Assembly: GCA_945643635.1 (NCBI GenBank)
Contig: CALZFC010000016.1
Location: 3,846,001 to 3,910,000, forward strand
Source: Allodiplogaster sudhausi
Taxonomy: Eukaryota; Nematoda; Chromadorea; Rhabditida; Diplogasteridae
Length of the DNA stretch: 64,000 nt
Direction of reading: 5' to 3'
Shown here: positions 19,677-30,699 of the stretch, in pieces
Layout: each line of letters opens with the position of its first letter
How positions within the stretch are numbered: the first letter of the stretch is position 1
Made by a program: the position numbers and the translations under genes
Notes under the pieces: model-generated
The model's input: the letters and a program-made list of their open reading frames with translations, nothing else
Databases searched by the model: none
Told to the model about the DNA's origin: nothing

Positions 19677-19969
19677 GGAGAGAGAGATAGAGAGAGATAG
19701 AGAATGAGAGAGGTGGAGAGAGTGTGAGTAAGAAGGAGATATAGAAAACGAGAGATGGACGGTGTGGGAGAAAAAAAGAGGTCGAGAGAGATATTGAGGA
19801 AGAGATACAGAGAGATACAGAGAGGGAGCGAGAAAGAGATACAGAGAGAGAGAGAGAGAGAGCTTCTTCTTCCTCTTCACTATCCCACCTTCCTCCAGCG
19901 CACTTTCTACACACTTTGCTCTCACTTTTATGTACTGCATATCTCGATACAAGCATGTCACAAATCATG

Positions 19970-20095
19970 TAAAAGAAAGCTCACTTTCATATGTGGGCTG
20001 GACAATCTCGAAAACCACATGGCAGTGTAAAGAGCAGTCGAGTATTTGACATTGCCGTGCCCGGCCTGTGGATTCTGATATCCCTGGTCTAGAAA
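19970..20095 (+). repeat. Module H (copy 1)
   Basis: AAGAAAGCTCACTTTCATATG through GCAGTGTAAAGAGCAGT and TGATATCCCTGGTCTAGAA. A second copy of ~125 bp lies at 27353-27485 with roughly nine in ten bases shared by eye. Confidence 0.8.
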
Positions 20096-20164
20096 TATGC
20101 TGACCATACACGCACTGAAAAGTATGCTTTTTTTTGTAGATCCTAATTATCTTATAAATGCATT

Positions 20165-20590
20165 ATCTGCATTATTATGATTGCCTGCCACAAACAGGAG
20201 CCCACCCGTGTCAAGCTCACGAGGAGACGAGAGACGAGTGCCTTTTGAAGGGGAAACATGACTCATAGCCCCCTGTGTTATGTCTGTCTCGTCTCCAATA
20301 TCATTCTCCTTTTACAATAACCAGCCGGCGCTTCATACCGCGTATAAATCCGTAGATATTTAAGTTGAAACATAAAAGATTCCAATTTAACTACCTATTT
20401 GAAGTCGAACATTCATAGGATATAAGAATTCCATTCTTTTCTTCTTCTAATTGAATCTTTTATGTAAATATAGACGCAAAATCAATGAACACACAGACAA
20501 TTTCGCCTGACTTGTATGAGTTGTGCAGTCGACGACATCTTTGCCATTCACTGCAATGTTGTAATCAAGCACACGGCTCGCTTCATATTT
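20165..20590 (+). repeat. ~420-bp repeat (M1 tail, M2, M10), copy 1
   Basis: Near-collinear with 32022-32420. Both contain ATTATGATTGC, CCTTTTGAAGGGGAAACATG, CTTTTACAATAACCAGCCGG, TTTGAAGTCGAACATTCATA and the M10 end with GCAATGTTG. Confidence 0.85.
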
Positions 20591-20689
20591 TCTTCAAATT
20601 GTTATCAGTATTTTTTTCTCCCTAATTTTACATATTATTATAATATTACTGATGCGTGCTCAACATTAAATAAAGTGGAAATAAAAATA

Positions 20690-20830
20690 TAATTATGCAT
20701 AAATGTATTTTTGAGAATATTTAAACCTTTTGTAAATTTAAAATTGCTCCTTCACAAAATGAAAGGTGGTTTACATTGCTCTCCTCTACTGAAACGGAAG
20801 TTGGAAATGAATTGTTTGCTCAGTAGTTTC
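20690..20830 (+). repeat. Module R3
   Basis: GAGAATATTTAAACCTTTTG, CTTCACAAAATGAAAGGTGG and CTGAAACGGAAGTTGGAAAT. Other plus copies: 35240-35380, 38310-38410, 40515-40610, 43985-44090, 51735-51835. Minus copies: 31640-31740 and 42030-42130. Confidence 0.78.
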
Positions 20831-21024
20831 TTTATATTCGCGGGTAGTTTAATTTAGTCCATAAATACAAGATTCTTTAAATTGATAACGAAATTATTGC
20901 TTGGCTGTGCGAATCAGTTGCATAGGAATCGGAAAGCCTAAACTGAGCATAACTACTAAATGACAGGAGTCCGTCTGTCTGGTCAAAGCAGAATCTACTC
21001 TTGCTTAGTTTATTTCTCTCTCTT

Positions 21025-21075
<51 letters not shown>

Positions 21076-21344
21076 TCTCTCTCTCCCTCTCTGTCTCACA
21101 GTGTGGGCACTCCTTCAAGATTCTCTGTCAGTTTACGCTCCTTCAAGATTAAAGTAATATCATTGCTGTAATCAGCAACAAATCGCCAGAGACTCTTCTC
21201 TCTCGATTTCTCACTCTCCCTCATTCTCTTCCTCTCTCGCAACATTTCCAGAGCAACTATAAAAGGATTGATTGTATTACTATTTTTTGATAAATGATAT
21301 TGAGTGTATCATAACAAAAGAAATTAGAGAAATACAGCGCTCAT

Positions 21345-21780
21345 TCGTTTTCTACAAGGTGGTTTCCAACCGTTCACGAACAAATAAAATACTCTTTCTT
21401 GCCCTAAGCATGTTTGGAAGGTTTGCGCTTGTTCATAATTGAAAAAAACTATAATTGTTAATTCCTGCTTCATTTGTTTTAATTTATGAACGATATTTTT
21501 TGGGAAAAAAGGCAGCTGTTGACTCTCTTTATATCTCACACATTGCGATGGAAGCATAGAGAGATAGAAAAAAAGAGAGACAGAAGAAGAACGACGGAGA
21601 TTGGTTGAATCCCCATGAAGAAGCAGCCAAACAATGACTGCACCTGTGACAGGCGGTTCGAATGGAAAGAGTCATCAACTTTTGGATTACACTTTTCATG
21701 CAACCGATGCTAACTTTCGACAGCCTTAAAAATTGTTTAATGAATTCTCTGGTACATATGTATAATAATATTAATAATTA
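21345..21780 (+). repeat. Module R2 and intron-like lead of a captured gene fragment
   Basis: The R2 core is at 21357. Further on, GGTTCGAATGGAAAGAGTC and the AT-rich stretch up to ATAATTAAAG match 34440-34581, just before the captured exon in both places. The intron-like lead was therefore duplicated with the exon. Confidence 0.7.
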
Positions 21781-21783
21781 AAG

Positions 21784-21893
21784 GAGCAGCCCGCTCAAGC
21801 GACTCCTCTGACAGCGACGAAGACACTCAGAAGAAGGAAGCAGCCAAGAAGACAGCAGCAGCCTCGGACGACTCGAGTTTGTCGAGTGATTAG
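21784..21893 (+). pseudogene. Captured last exon of an acidic Ser/Lys protein (copy 1)
   Basis: After an ATTAAAG acceptor it reads ARSSDSSDSDEDTQKKEAAK, then KTAAASDDSSLSSD and TAG. The alternation of acidic-serine and Lys/Ala blocks resembles Nopp140-like nucleolar phosphoproteins, but the piece is too short and too simple to assign. A near copy at 34582-34694 keeps the same stop, the same ~130 bp after the stop and the same intron lead. A third, rearranged copy is near 44645-44745. Confidence 0.6.
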
Positions 21894-22140
21894 AGAGAAG
21901 ATCGGACTCGCGCCACTCGAGCAACCAAAGTTACGTATATCAGAACTTTCCACGAACTATCGTCGAACCTTCCTCGATCTCTCAGTTATTAGCTGTCCTT
22001 GTTTTAACAATTCTTTGGTTTGTTTAGGGCATTTTAAGTCTTTATTTAAAGAAGTTCATTGTTTCTGTTGTTTATTATTTTCTCACACGGCCACTCCTTG
22101 CTTATTCTGTTTATTGATCGCATAAATTTGAAATCTGTAC
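21894..22140 (+). repeat. 3' flank of the captured exon
   Basis: AGAGAGAAGATCGG through CAACCAAAGTTACGTATATC and TCTCTCAGTTATTAGCTGT matches 34695-34820. The continuation to TTATTGATCGCATAAATTTG is unique here. Confidence 0.7.
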
Positions 22141-22224
22141 TTGATATTTTTGACTGACAACGACATAGCCAGTTTAAAACAAAACTATGGTAGATAATTG
22201 ACATTATTAATTTCTTGACAAAGA

Positions 22225-22423
22225 GAAAGAGAGATCGTGACGGCAGGGTAAAATGTTGAATAGTATCATTAACAATTTTAAAACTAGTGCTTTTCTATAT
22301 CCATATATCGAATTCACCTGCCAATGCAGTCTCTAAGTAGAAAACGCATGCATTCAAAACCGCCTGTCAGGAATGAATTCATTCTTTTGTTGCCTTTTCA
22401 AGCGATTCAAGCAATATTCTCAT

Positions 22424-22430
<7 letters not shown>
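22225..22430 (+). repeat. Module D (copy 2)
   Basis: GTAAAATGTTGAATAGTATC, then CATGCATTCAAAACCGCCTG and TTGCCTTTTCAAGCGATTC, followed by (CT)n. Confidence 0.75.
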
Positions 22431-22465
<35 letters not shown>

Positions 22466-22689
22466 CTCTCCCCTCTGCTCTTTTCCGCTCTCTCTGCCTC
22501 TCTCTTTCTCTCTCTGCTTTGCTCTGTAGCTATCTCTCTATCTCTCTCTCTCTCTTACTGGTCAGGTGAGTGTCAAATGGCCGTCTCTCTTCTTCCTTTT
22601 CTTCTTTTTTTCTAACTAACCATAAGCCTCCATGGCCGTCGGAGTGGGTGAGAGTCAAGAAGACAGCTCGGCCACGACCACGACGAACA

Positions 22690-22812
22690 TCAAGGATCAA
22701 AGAATGAGAGAGAGAGAGAGAAAGAAAGAGAGAGGGAGAGAGAGACTAAGAGAGAGAGAGAGAGATAGAGAAAGAAAGAGAGAGATAGAGAAAGAAAGAG
22801 AGAGAAAGAGAG

Positions 22813-22845
<33 letters not shown>

Positions 22846-22960
22846 GAGAAAGAGAGAGAGATAGAGAGAGAGAGAAAGAGAGAGAGAAAGAGAAAGAAAG
22901 AGTGAAAGTGAGAGGGAGAACGAAAGAGTGAGATAGTGAAAGATGAAACGAGAGTGAGCG
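22690..22960 (+). repeat. Purine tract (GA/GAAA)n
   Basis: About 270 bases with hardly any pyrimidine on the plus strand. Open in most frames as Arg-Glu or Lys-Glu repeats; not a gene. Confidence 0.9.
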
Positions 22961-22984
22961 AGAGACATTTGCTCATTGTATTTC

Positions 22985-23130
22985 TACATAGATTGCAAGC
23001 GCTGCAAAACCACCGTTCACAATGTTTCTAATGTACAATACATGGCAGCAGCCATTGCGAACCTTTGGTCGGACTTATATTCTATCGTGTCTATCTTACT
23101 ATTTCTTAAGAAGTGGAAGATGTTCATTAC
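22985..23130 (+). repeat. Module M9 (copy 1)
   Basis: TTGCAAGCGCTGCAAAACC with the AAAACCACC core at 23008, then ACATGGCAGCAGCCATTGCG. Copies at 33825-33945 and 46685-46810 share ACATGGCAG, CATT and a trailing CTTATATTC-type stretch. Confidence 0.75.
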
Positions 23131-23349
23131 TATCAGAATAATTCGCTTTCATATGAGCGATGAGAACTTCGTTGAGAGCCAAAGAATGAGATACAGAAAG
23201 AGAAAATAAAATGGGGTGGGAAGAGGATGAAAACAGTCTAGAGTGAGGAAAGTGGAGGGAGATAAGAAAGTGAAGAATCTTGTCGCGGAAAGAGAGAAAG
23301 AGAGAGAGAGGTATAGAAAAGGATGAGGGGCTGGACAAGTAGAGACAGA

Positions 23350-23471
23350 GAGACAGGCAGGCTCGCATCGGATTCACCCGCCGATGCCGAGCCTAACTAG
23401 ATAAAGTCTGCATTCAAACCGCCTGTCAGAAATGCTTTCATTCTTTTGTTGCCTCTTCAAAAAAATATTCT

Positions 23472-23480
<9 letters not shown>
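23350..23480 (+). repeat. Module D (copy 3)
   Basis: CGGATTCACCCGCCGATGCC, CTGCATTCAAACCGCCTGTC and TTTTGTTGCCTCTTC, followed by (CT)n. Confidence 0.75.
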
Positions 23481-23514
<34 letters not shown>

Positions 23515-23589
23515 GCTCTTTTTCGCTCTCCCTACCTCTTTCTTTCTCTCTCTCTGCTTTGCTCTTTCAAATATAAAATTATGCAATCT

Positions 23590-23775
23590 CTCTTAAACTA
23601 GTGCAAGTGATTCAAAGTATAGTCAGATAAGAATTAGAGCAATTACGAGAATAAAATGTGATAACCACCTGTGAGGCATGGCCTTCAGGCAAATCAATGA
23701 AGTACTCGAACAATTAACTAAGTGCGCATAATTGAAGGTGAGGCGGTGCTAAATGTTTTGGCATACGTCTTATTC
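23590..23775 (+). repeat. ~185-bp repeat with an exon-like core (copy 1)
   Basis: Closely matched by 34828-35015. On the minus strand, 23669-23710 reads FEYFIDLPEGHASQ and ends CAG|GTGGTT, a good donor. The copy at 34904-34945 reads FEYFIDLPEDQASQ and ends CAG|GTAGTT. Keeping both the frame and the donor suggests a captured exon piece. The source is unknown. Confidence 0.55.
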
Positions 23776-23925
23776 ACAAGCTGTCAAAGTTATAATGCTG
23801 CTTTCTCGACTTGTACTTCTTCATCGCTTGCTGCTACTCCCACATTAGTCTATATTCCAATTTTAAACGAAGTGTCTCACTCTCTCTCTCTTCCCCTATG
23901 TCTTTTTTCCGCTCTCTGCCTATAT

Positions 23926-23967
<42 letters not shown>

Positions 23968-24131
23968 CTCTCTTCTAATGATGCTTCCAGATGGCAGAGC
24001 CTACGGACCCCATAGCGCAGGCCTTCACGCGCATAATTACGGGTTTGTTGCTTTATTTCGCTATGGCTTCCTCGCCATCGAGGGTTCTTTTATTTATTAC
24101 GTCTCGCTCTCCTCCGTCTCCCTCTTTTAAG

Positions 24132-25227
24132 TCTCAAATATATGCAACTGTGAAGAGAAATTTATTGAGATGGTTTGCTGCCAAGGTTCTTGTCTGCGGA
24201 AACATCGCCTTACTCAACAACCGCAGGGGATCCAGGCTGTTTGTCGACGTCATCTCTGCCCGGTTTGTTTGTGTTATTTTTTTTTATTTACAAACGAACT
24301 TTTATTGCTAAGATAGTGTAACTCCGTAGTTTAATACATTGCACTATTACCCAGGCTGATTCAATTCAACCTCGACAACATGGACTGCAAGGCGCATCCA
24401 CTTATTAACCGCTACATATGCGAGCGTGCACTTTTAGGTCGTCTCTTATTCTCAATTACATATTTAAAGTAAATTCGATTTTAATAATTTTGCTGAATCT
24501 AAATAAAACACAAAAAAAATTTAATTTTTTAATATTAGATTCAGCAACGAAAGGATATGATTCCTGTATATTTTTGTTTGGGACAATCCTTATACTCTTG
24601 ACATCTTTGTATCTCTGTATTTATCTCCAATCTCTGTCTCCTCTCTCTGTATTTCGCTTTTCACTGATGCGATTTTTCTATTTTTCTTTCTAGTTCTCGA
24701 TCTATTTTTGGTTAGTTGTAAGTAAGTATTTGACTTCATTTGAAAGCAACGCTCATACGATCAATTTTCCTCAAGAAGATCTCGACTCTCTTCGCACTTT
24801 CCTTCAAACATTAAAAGTACGACACCTCTTTTTTATTTTTGCAAATGCTCTGCAAAAAGAAAAGAAATTCATGGGAAAGTTTTGATATGAATATAACATT
24901 TAATTGATAAATAACAGGGAGGAGGCTTACATCGCGCTGCTTACCATGACTAATTCCACTTCTTCCTCAACGACAGATTCTCACAGAAGCTCTGTAAAAT
25001 CAAGGCCAACTTTCGAAGAGGGTAGGCTCAAAAAAATTTTTTTAAGTGTTTTTAAAAATTATATTCTTTATAGTCTATGATAATAGTTTTTTCATCCATG
25101 TTCTCTGCAAATTGGAAATGTGAGTAATTTTGTCGTTCTCAATCTAAGAGTCACTGAATATGGCCTACCGCCCGTATTCCAGAAGATGCTTTACACTACA
25201 ATGACGACAGTCAAAATAATGAATACG
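24132..25227 (+). CDS. BACK-domain part of a Kelch-like (KLHL) gene, five exons
   Basis: Five exons splice in consistent phase with GT..AG introns: 24132-24262, 24355-24437, 24776-24816, 24922-25021 and 25193-25227. The protein reads NLLRWFAAKVLVCGN, then SARLIQFNLDNMDCKAHPLI, NRYICERALL, DLDSLRTFLQTLK and EAYIALLTM. This follows the second half of a BACK domain: a V-x-RW helix, the R-L...HPLI pair, then the C..LL...EA.-Y.LL ending before the Kelch blades. A Ser/Thr linker (NSTSSSTTDSHRSS) and an acidic stretch come next. BTB-BACK-Kelch proteins are usually substrate adaptors of Cullin-3 ubiquitin ligases. No BTB domain is visible upstream in the window, so the 5' end is missing or lies in unrecognised exons. 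Exons are GC-rich at third positions, unlike the introns. Confidence 0.62.
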
Positions 25228-25365
25228 GTTATAATTTCTTTTTGGCTCCTTATTTATTTATTTTGATAATTGGATGAATTAAATGTTTTAGGAAGAAAAT
25301 GAAAGAAAAAACACGTAAGTGATATGTCCATAAGATTTGTAATTTGTCATGTTTGTTATCTTCAG

Positions 25366-25434
25366 GAGACGCCAGCTGGCATCCGGGACATTATCATTTT
25401 CTGCGGCGGCTTTGTGATGCGACAAAATCGAATG
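25366..25434 (+). CDS. Kelch-like gene, exon with start of a Kelch blade
   Basis: Between a TTATCTTCAG acceptor and an ATG|GTTAGA donor it reads ETPAGIRDIIIFCGGFVMRQ. A hydrophobic strand ending in GG is the usual opening of a Kelch blade (xxIYxxGG). Its phase (0) does not match the end of the previous exon (phase 1). Either a small exon is missing (25292-25314 is a candidate but brings a stop) or the gene is damaged. Confidence 0.55.
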
Positions 25435-25581
25435 GTTAGAATGGGAAAAAGTATTTTCTTAAAAAAAACATTTTGCCGTTTTTCATTTAGTTTGTGATGT
25501 CTTATGGTTATTCACATATATTAACTGTTTTGTAGAAAATATTATACTAATTTAATTTAACGTTTAATATCCCTTTTTGAG

Positions 25582-25695
25582 ATTCAAGAATCGGAAATGC
25601 CTTTCGATAATCTACTCATCTTCGACATCAACAGGGAGACATTCGACAGATGGCAGACATTTCCGGACCCTGTCAGAATTCCAACCTTATCCTAA
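25582..25695 (+). CDS. Kelch-like gene, exon with second half of a blade, ending in a stop
   Basis: It reads MPFDNLLIFDINRETFDRWQ and then TFPDPVRIPTLS before TAA at 25693. The (L/V)xxFD...T..W...P spacing is the outer part of a Kelch blade. An AATAAATAAAA stretch overlaps and follows the stop and could serve as a polyadenylation signal. It could equally be a degenerate exon whose donor was lost. Confidence 0.55.
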   Translation: MQESEMPFDNLLIFDINRETFDRWQTFPDPVRIPTLS

Positions 25696-26021
25696 TAAAT
25701 AAAATCTCTTTTCTATTTTATTAATCAAAAGAGAAATCTTTTTATGAAAGTGATTTTTTATATCTTTGTAAGAATTATGTATACTTTTCTAAATCGCTTT
25801 TGGCAAAACCAGATGCGGACACGAAGCAACCATTTCATAATGTTTCCTATTCCATAAGGAGCAACGTGGTCTTCCCTGCTTGCATCTTGCTGAAATACTA
25901 TATCTATTGAGACCCGTAATGAGGATCCCTTAAACGGAGCAGAGACTCACATCAAAAAATTTGTGGACTTGTTTGATTTTGACCTTCAGGATGGGCAAAG
26001 GATAGAAAGAGCCTCCCTTTA

Positions 26022-26223
26022 GATCCACGCCTTTCCGGCGGTGCGCGTATTTGCGTCTATAGTGAACGTCGCGAACAAGTGGCTGTTCGTGATCGGCGGA
26101 AATGTAAAGACCGAGTTCGACGACTCGAGATCCGTCTGGCGACTCGACATTGCGTCCTCCAGATGGCAGCGCGTCTTTCAGCTTCCGTCAGCCGATATTT
26201 CCTCTCTAATATTACATGGCTAG
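26022..26223 (+). CDS. Kelch-like gene, exon with a full blade
   Basis: After a CCTCCCTTTAG acceptor it reads ANKWLFVIGGNVKTEFDDSR and then SVWRLDIASSRWQRVFQLPS. This shows a full blade: hydrophobic strand plus GG, charged loop, V-W-x-x-D and the W-x-x-x-x-x-LP ending. It closes with TAG at 26221. The in-frame sequence before the acceptor (FDLQDGQRIERASL) is also blade-like and runs into a TAG that overlaps the acceptor, so an in-frame stop in an unspliced pseudogene is the alternative. Confidence 0.6.
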
Positions 26224-26229
26224 AGTCTT

Positions 26230-26855
26230 AATATAAACTACATTAAATTGAAATTTGAAAGGTTTAACAATTATACATTTTAAATAAAATGGTCAGCAAT
26301 ATTTCATTGATTTTTTATATTGACTTTTTAATATTTATTTTAGGCTTATATGCAACGTCCTTTCCGCTGCGTACTGCAAATGTCGGGTCGTCTTCTGGTC
26401 TTAATGAATGTAAATCGATTTTTTATATCCCTCTTATTATTAATTTAATTTGGCAAAAAATTGCATTAAATTATACTTGTTTAGTTGTTTGCTTTCTTAT
26501 CAGCCCGATTTGATATAGTAAATAATATAAGAGTGATTTACAATTATAAATTTATTCACAATGGTATTTTGCTGTACAAATGGCATCGGAAACGATGCAA
26601 TTCATTTATCTGTATGTCAAATCATTTAATTAATATGACTTCATTCATTAAAATCTTATTTTTAAGGCGAACGAATACCGGCATGATACCATTCGAATTG
26701 AAATGTTCCGCGTCGCTTATCCTTCCTTGGCGTATATATCCTTTGGCAAGGTTTCTATCCTTTTTCTGTTCTCAGTGCAAATTTACTTCACATTTGGCGA
26801 GAATTTTGAGGGGAAACTGATATTATAAATTAAATTATACATAAAGTTCGTCTAA
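26230..26855 (+). other. AT-rich intron or spacer
   Basis: AT-rich, with two short possible exon pieces (GLYATSFPLRTANVGSSSG near 26344 and NTGMIPFELKCSASLILPW near 26675) that do not join in phase. No repeat modules are found inside, unlike the sequence on either side of the gene. Confidence 0.4.
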
Positions 26856-26859
26856 ACAG

Positions 26860-26979
26860 GTTCTGAGTCTCCTGAAGCCGGAAGCCCTCGCGACTGTCCA
26901 TGCCAGGTTCGGCTTTGGCGTTCCCGGGCCATCGGTCAACGTCGATGAGGCAACGAGTCGAATTATGAACATTCTCTAC
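26860..26979 (+). CDS. Further exon downstream of the Kelch region, unrecognised
   Basis: A 120-bp exon of phase 0 between CTAAACAG and CTAC|GTGAGT, both good splice signals. It reads VLSLLKPEALATVHARFGFG and VPGPSVNVDEATSRIMNILY. It is GC-rich and has no Kelch signature. A following piece at 27166-27270, after GCTTCTAG, reads LNPVVSTVKVDLLISPQIFP and may be the last exon. It could belong to the Kelch-like gene or to a neighbour on the same strand. Confidence 0.5.
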
Positions 26980-27352
26980 GTGAGTTAGCATAAATTCCTT
27001 GATTTTGCCTCTTCTGCTTGCTCGTTTCTTTTCCAAGTTTTTAAACAATTATGTTCTTGTATGAGTCTCTAGATTAAATAATCTCTAGGTGAGCACATTG
27101 CTGGAATATCACTTCAGATCTTTATATACATCGATTTTTTTTTCGTCTTTGTTGTTTTGCTTCTAGCTCTCAATCCCGTGGTTTCCACCGTGAAAGTTGA
27201 TCTTTTGATATCCCCTCAAATTTTCCCGTGGCCGAAAATATCCGGCCCCGGCCCCCGAGGTCTTCTCCGATGTCTTGTCATACTATATGATCAAACCTCT
27301 GTGATAAACAGATACATACATATACTACATATCATATATTTCACTGATCCTT

Positions 27353-27485
27353 TAAAAGAAAACTCACTTCCATATGTGGGCTGGAAAATCACGAAAATCA
27401 CATCGCAGTGTAAAGAGCAGTGGAGCATTTGGCATTGCCATACCCGGACTGTTGATTCTGATTTCCCTAGTCTAGAATTATGCTG
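27353..27485 (+). repeat. Module H (copy 2)
   Basis: AAAAGAAAACTCACTTCCATATG through GGCATTGCCATACCCGGAC and CCCTAGTCTAGAATTATGC; see 19970-20095. Confidence 0.8.
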
Positions 27486-27544
27486 AACACTACTCTTAAA
27501 AATTCATTTAAAAAATTTAATTTTTTCGTCTGTAGCGGAATCAC

Positions 27545-27655
27545 GAACCGATGTTTCCATCTATTCTTTAAGTAGACGACCCATCCATTCAAACCGCCTG
27601 TCACACATACATGCACATTTTTCTGTTGCCTCTTCAAGCGATTCAAGCAGATCCC
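27545..27655 (+). repeat. Module D (copy 4)
   Basis: AAGTAGACGACCCATCCATTC, AAACCGCCTGTCACAC and TGTTGCCTCTTCAAGCGATTC. No (CT)n tract follows this copy. Confidence 0.72.
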
Positions 27656-28054
27656 ATTGTACACCTCATACAACAACAAAAATAGTTACAAAAAACTGCT
27701 ACAGATAATTGGAATTTTAAAATTAATGCAAACAAGGAAGGGTAATTCGCATTTTATGAGCGATAACAATAATCATGAGAGCCAGCGACGGGCATGCTGA
27801 ACCTCTGCATCTCACAATCAGGCCGAGTGAATGAATCAAGTACAGAGGGCAGCTACCCTGAAAGACATGATATTAAATCACAATGAGACCTAAAATTTAT
27901 AGCAAGGATCTTCTGCAATGCAAATAATATAAAATACCACAAAAAACTACCCGAATATCAAAGAAACAAATTGTTTTGTACGGCACTAAATGTGGAATTC
28001 GGGTGATTTTGTCATTATTTTTTTTTCTCGCTCATTAGTGGATCAACTAACGAA

Positions 28055-28126
28055 TGTGGGAGAGAGAGAGAGAGACGAAGACAGAGAACGAGACAGAGAT
28101 GAGAGATGGAGCGAGAGAATGAGAGC

Positions 28127-28169
<43 letters not shown>

Positions 28170-28570
28170 AAAACAGGCGCAAAGCCAGATGCCATGGTCG
28201 CGCGTCGTTTTATTTTTTAATAAAAAAATCTATTATTATACAATAAATAAACGGAGACTTTCTCTTCGAATGGGTGCGCTACCGATTATTAGAGTTTTCA
28301 ACAACCTGACGAACGATGCATCGATGGCAAATAATGACGATAGCTTTTATGACGGCTGAACGTATGAAAACAACCGGAACGTGCAATATGAGGATATTTT
28401 CATAAAAAAGTTTTTTTTAGGATAAAACCCGTTCCCGTTTCTATTCCAAAAAATTAATAATTTAAAGATCAGACATTTCCAATGAATGATCAGAGATCAG
28501 AGGAGTGACGTTAACAGCGAGTCACCAAGTAGGCGATGCCTCGGTTGCATTCTATGGAGAGAGTAGAGAG
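28055..28570 (+). repeat. Purine tract, module E and uninterrupted module M8
   Basis: Module E (28165-28250) is followed directly by M8 (28285-28570), which reads through GACGGCTGAACGTATGAAAAC without the transposon present at 9678. It ends in a (GA)n tract. Confidence 0.83.
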
Positions 28571-28649
28571 AGTAAGACAGAAGAGACAGAGAGAGAGAGA
28601 GAGAAGAGACAGAGAGAGAGAGAGTCAGAAAGAGAGAGAGAGAGAGAGA

Positions 28650-29130
28650 CAGATGAGATCTCACAGTGACCTAAACTCTTGTTGCATTTGTGAACACTGT
28701 AGTGTATTTTAAATAAATACACATTTCTAATGTAATATAAAGAATTCAAATTAGCTTTTTGAAGTCGAACACTCGCAAGATATACTTACATATGAACTTG
28801 AATTATCTTTCTTTCAGTAGTTGATCTTACCATTAGAATATGTATACAGCGGAAAACTTCCAGGAATCAGCAATCAAGATTCGCACAAAAATACATAACT
28901 TAGCCCGGGCGGGCAAAACCACCTGGTTTGCTTACAACAATTTATGTTTATTATTTTAAAAAAAAGAACCCGTCCTGTTCGCAAAGAGTTCACTGATTAG
29001 AATTTTAATGTCTTTTCGCCTGTGTCCTCTTTCCTTGACCGGATTCCCTCGCCGCCACTCTTCTGCTACGAATGGCGGCGGGCGGTGGAGGAAGTTCCTT
29101 TGGGGAATGCTGAAGGCGGCCGCGCCACTC
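28650..29130 (+). repeat. M2 and M3 (variant b) copy
   Basis: AAGTCGAACACTCGCAAGAT, CTTAGCCCGGGCGGGCAAAACC with the core at 28915, AGTTCACTGATTAG, then the variant-b ending CGCCTGTGTCCTCTTTCCTTG and GAATGGCGGCGGGCGG. Variant b also occurs at 39855-40110, 43470-43650, and on the minus strand at 41130-41335 and 42770-42945. Confidence 0.8.
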
Positions 29131-29157
29131 GTTGAAATCTCTTCTCTCCCTCTCTTT

Positions 29158-29188
<31 letters not shown>

Positions 29189-29269
29189 TGCTCTTTATGC
29201 TACCAAGTTTTGATTGATATGCAAATATTTATCTCATTTCATCTCACAACTATTTTTTTTCCTATTTCG

Positions 29270-29865
29270 TCATCTGAGATGTACATCTTTTTGGTATTTA
29301 TTTCCTCATTGTTATCCAAATTGGTCGTATCAGCACTTCAAATCAAGCAAGTGACATGAAACTGTGAGATAGTGAAAGCATAAACTTAATGAAAAGGATT
29401 GAAACATTTTGTTCTACTATTTGGGCTTGTTTAGATGAAGTCTTTTTAAAAAAGCCCTTTTTTGCCATCTATAGTATCCAAATGATTTATTTAGCATTAG
29501 CTTCTTTTTGTAATTGACCTAAGAATATAACTTCTACTGACTGAGACCAGCGGTAGCCAGAAACCAGCACATTCATATATAACTTTGCCGGGCGGCAAAA
29601 CTACCTGGTTAGCATATAAATTTTCTCAACGCCTATTTATGGTGATTATTTAAAAAAAACTCTCCGTGTTGAATATAGTTCACTGATTAGAAGATTGAAA
29701 TCTTTCCGCCGGCGTCTTATCTTCCACTCGATTTCTGTCATCTATTGCCTCCTATTATCTACCATTTATATTCCCATCACGTTATGCGCCTCTCTAAATC
29801 TCACTCCCCTCTCTCCTCCTCACTCTCATTCTTTCTTTCTTTCTTTCTTTCTTCCTCTTTCCTCC

Positions 29866-29901
<36 letters not shown>

Positions 29902-29990
29902 CTCTATCTCTCTGCTAGCTCGTAATTTAAGTGGACTTGGCAGCGGCTGCACATTTTTTTTAGCAGTTACATTTAGTCACACACACAAAG
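29270..29990 (+). repeat. M2-M3 (variant a) with (CT)n end
   Basis: CAAATTGGTCGTATCAGC, GAAACTGTGAGATAGTGAAAGC, TTGTAATTGACCTAAG, AAACTACCTGG core at 29597, AGTTCACTGATTAGAAG and CGCCGGCGTCTTATCTTCC, then (CT)n. It runs on into M6 at 29920. Confidence 0.8.
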
Positions 29991-30189
29991 CAACTAAACA
30001 TTAACAAGTATATTTGTATACAATAACAGATAAGAAGGATATGTTTTTTATTCTTAAAGAAAAGAAGCCTTGCGTGCAATTCTTCGCTTCAACGATCCGG
30101 CACTGTTGCATTCGAATTGACACATCAATGTTGAGACTCTGATCAAGGTACAGAAGAAGTGAGAGAAGAGGAAAAAGAAACAAGAATTT

Positions 30190-30660
30190 AGGTTTGCCTA
30201 GAAAAACCCGTTCGGGTTTCTATTCCAGAAAAGAATGAATAATTTAACGATCAGTTATTTCCAATAAATATTTATTCAAAGATCAGAGCAGTGAAATGGG
30301 GGAGGGGTTGTAGGAGTAGACGCTCTTTTGTATTAAGCGGAGCACTGGGTGAGGCAATCTCCTTAACTAGACGGAGCTCCCGATTGATGCAGCCCCTCAC
30401 TTCCTCTTGCGGTAGATCCCTCCAAAGTCCTCATCGGGGTCCTCGTCGATTTCGCCGCGAAAAATTTCCCCTCCAAACGCGCCGTGGCAATCGTTGACAA
30501 GAAGAGCCACGTTGGGATTAAGTGGGTGTTGAAGAAAAAGGGGAGCACGACTTAAAACCCTCGTTGTGTTGATTCCAGATGGTGAGGTTCATATGGGATG
30601 TGGAAATGTGAGTCTCTTACCCAATATCATTTTCCTCTTACAGTGTCCTAATTGTAAGCT
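30190..30660 (+). repeat. Truncated M8 joined to M1 tail
   Basis: CCCGTTCGGGTTTCTATTCC and AACGATCAGTTATTTCC (M8), then unrelated sequence with ACGGAGCTCCCG, then the M1 tail GACTTAAAACCCTCGTTGTG and CCAATATCATTTTCCTC. This shows recombination between modules. Confidence 0.65.
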
Positions 30661-30699
30661 CTTGTTGCATTTCTGTATACTGTACTGTACATAAAGAAT

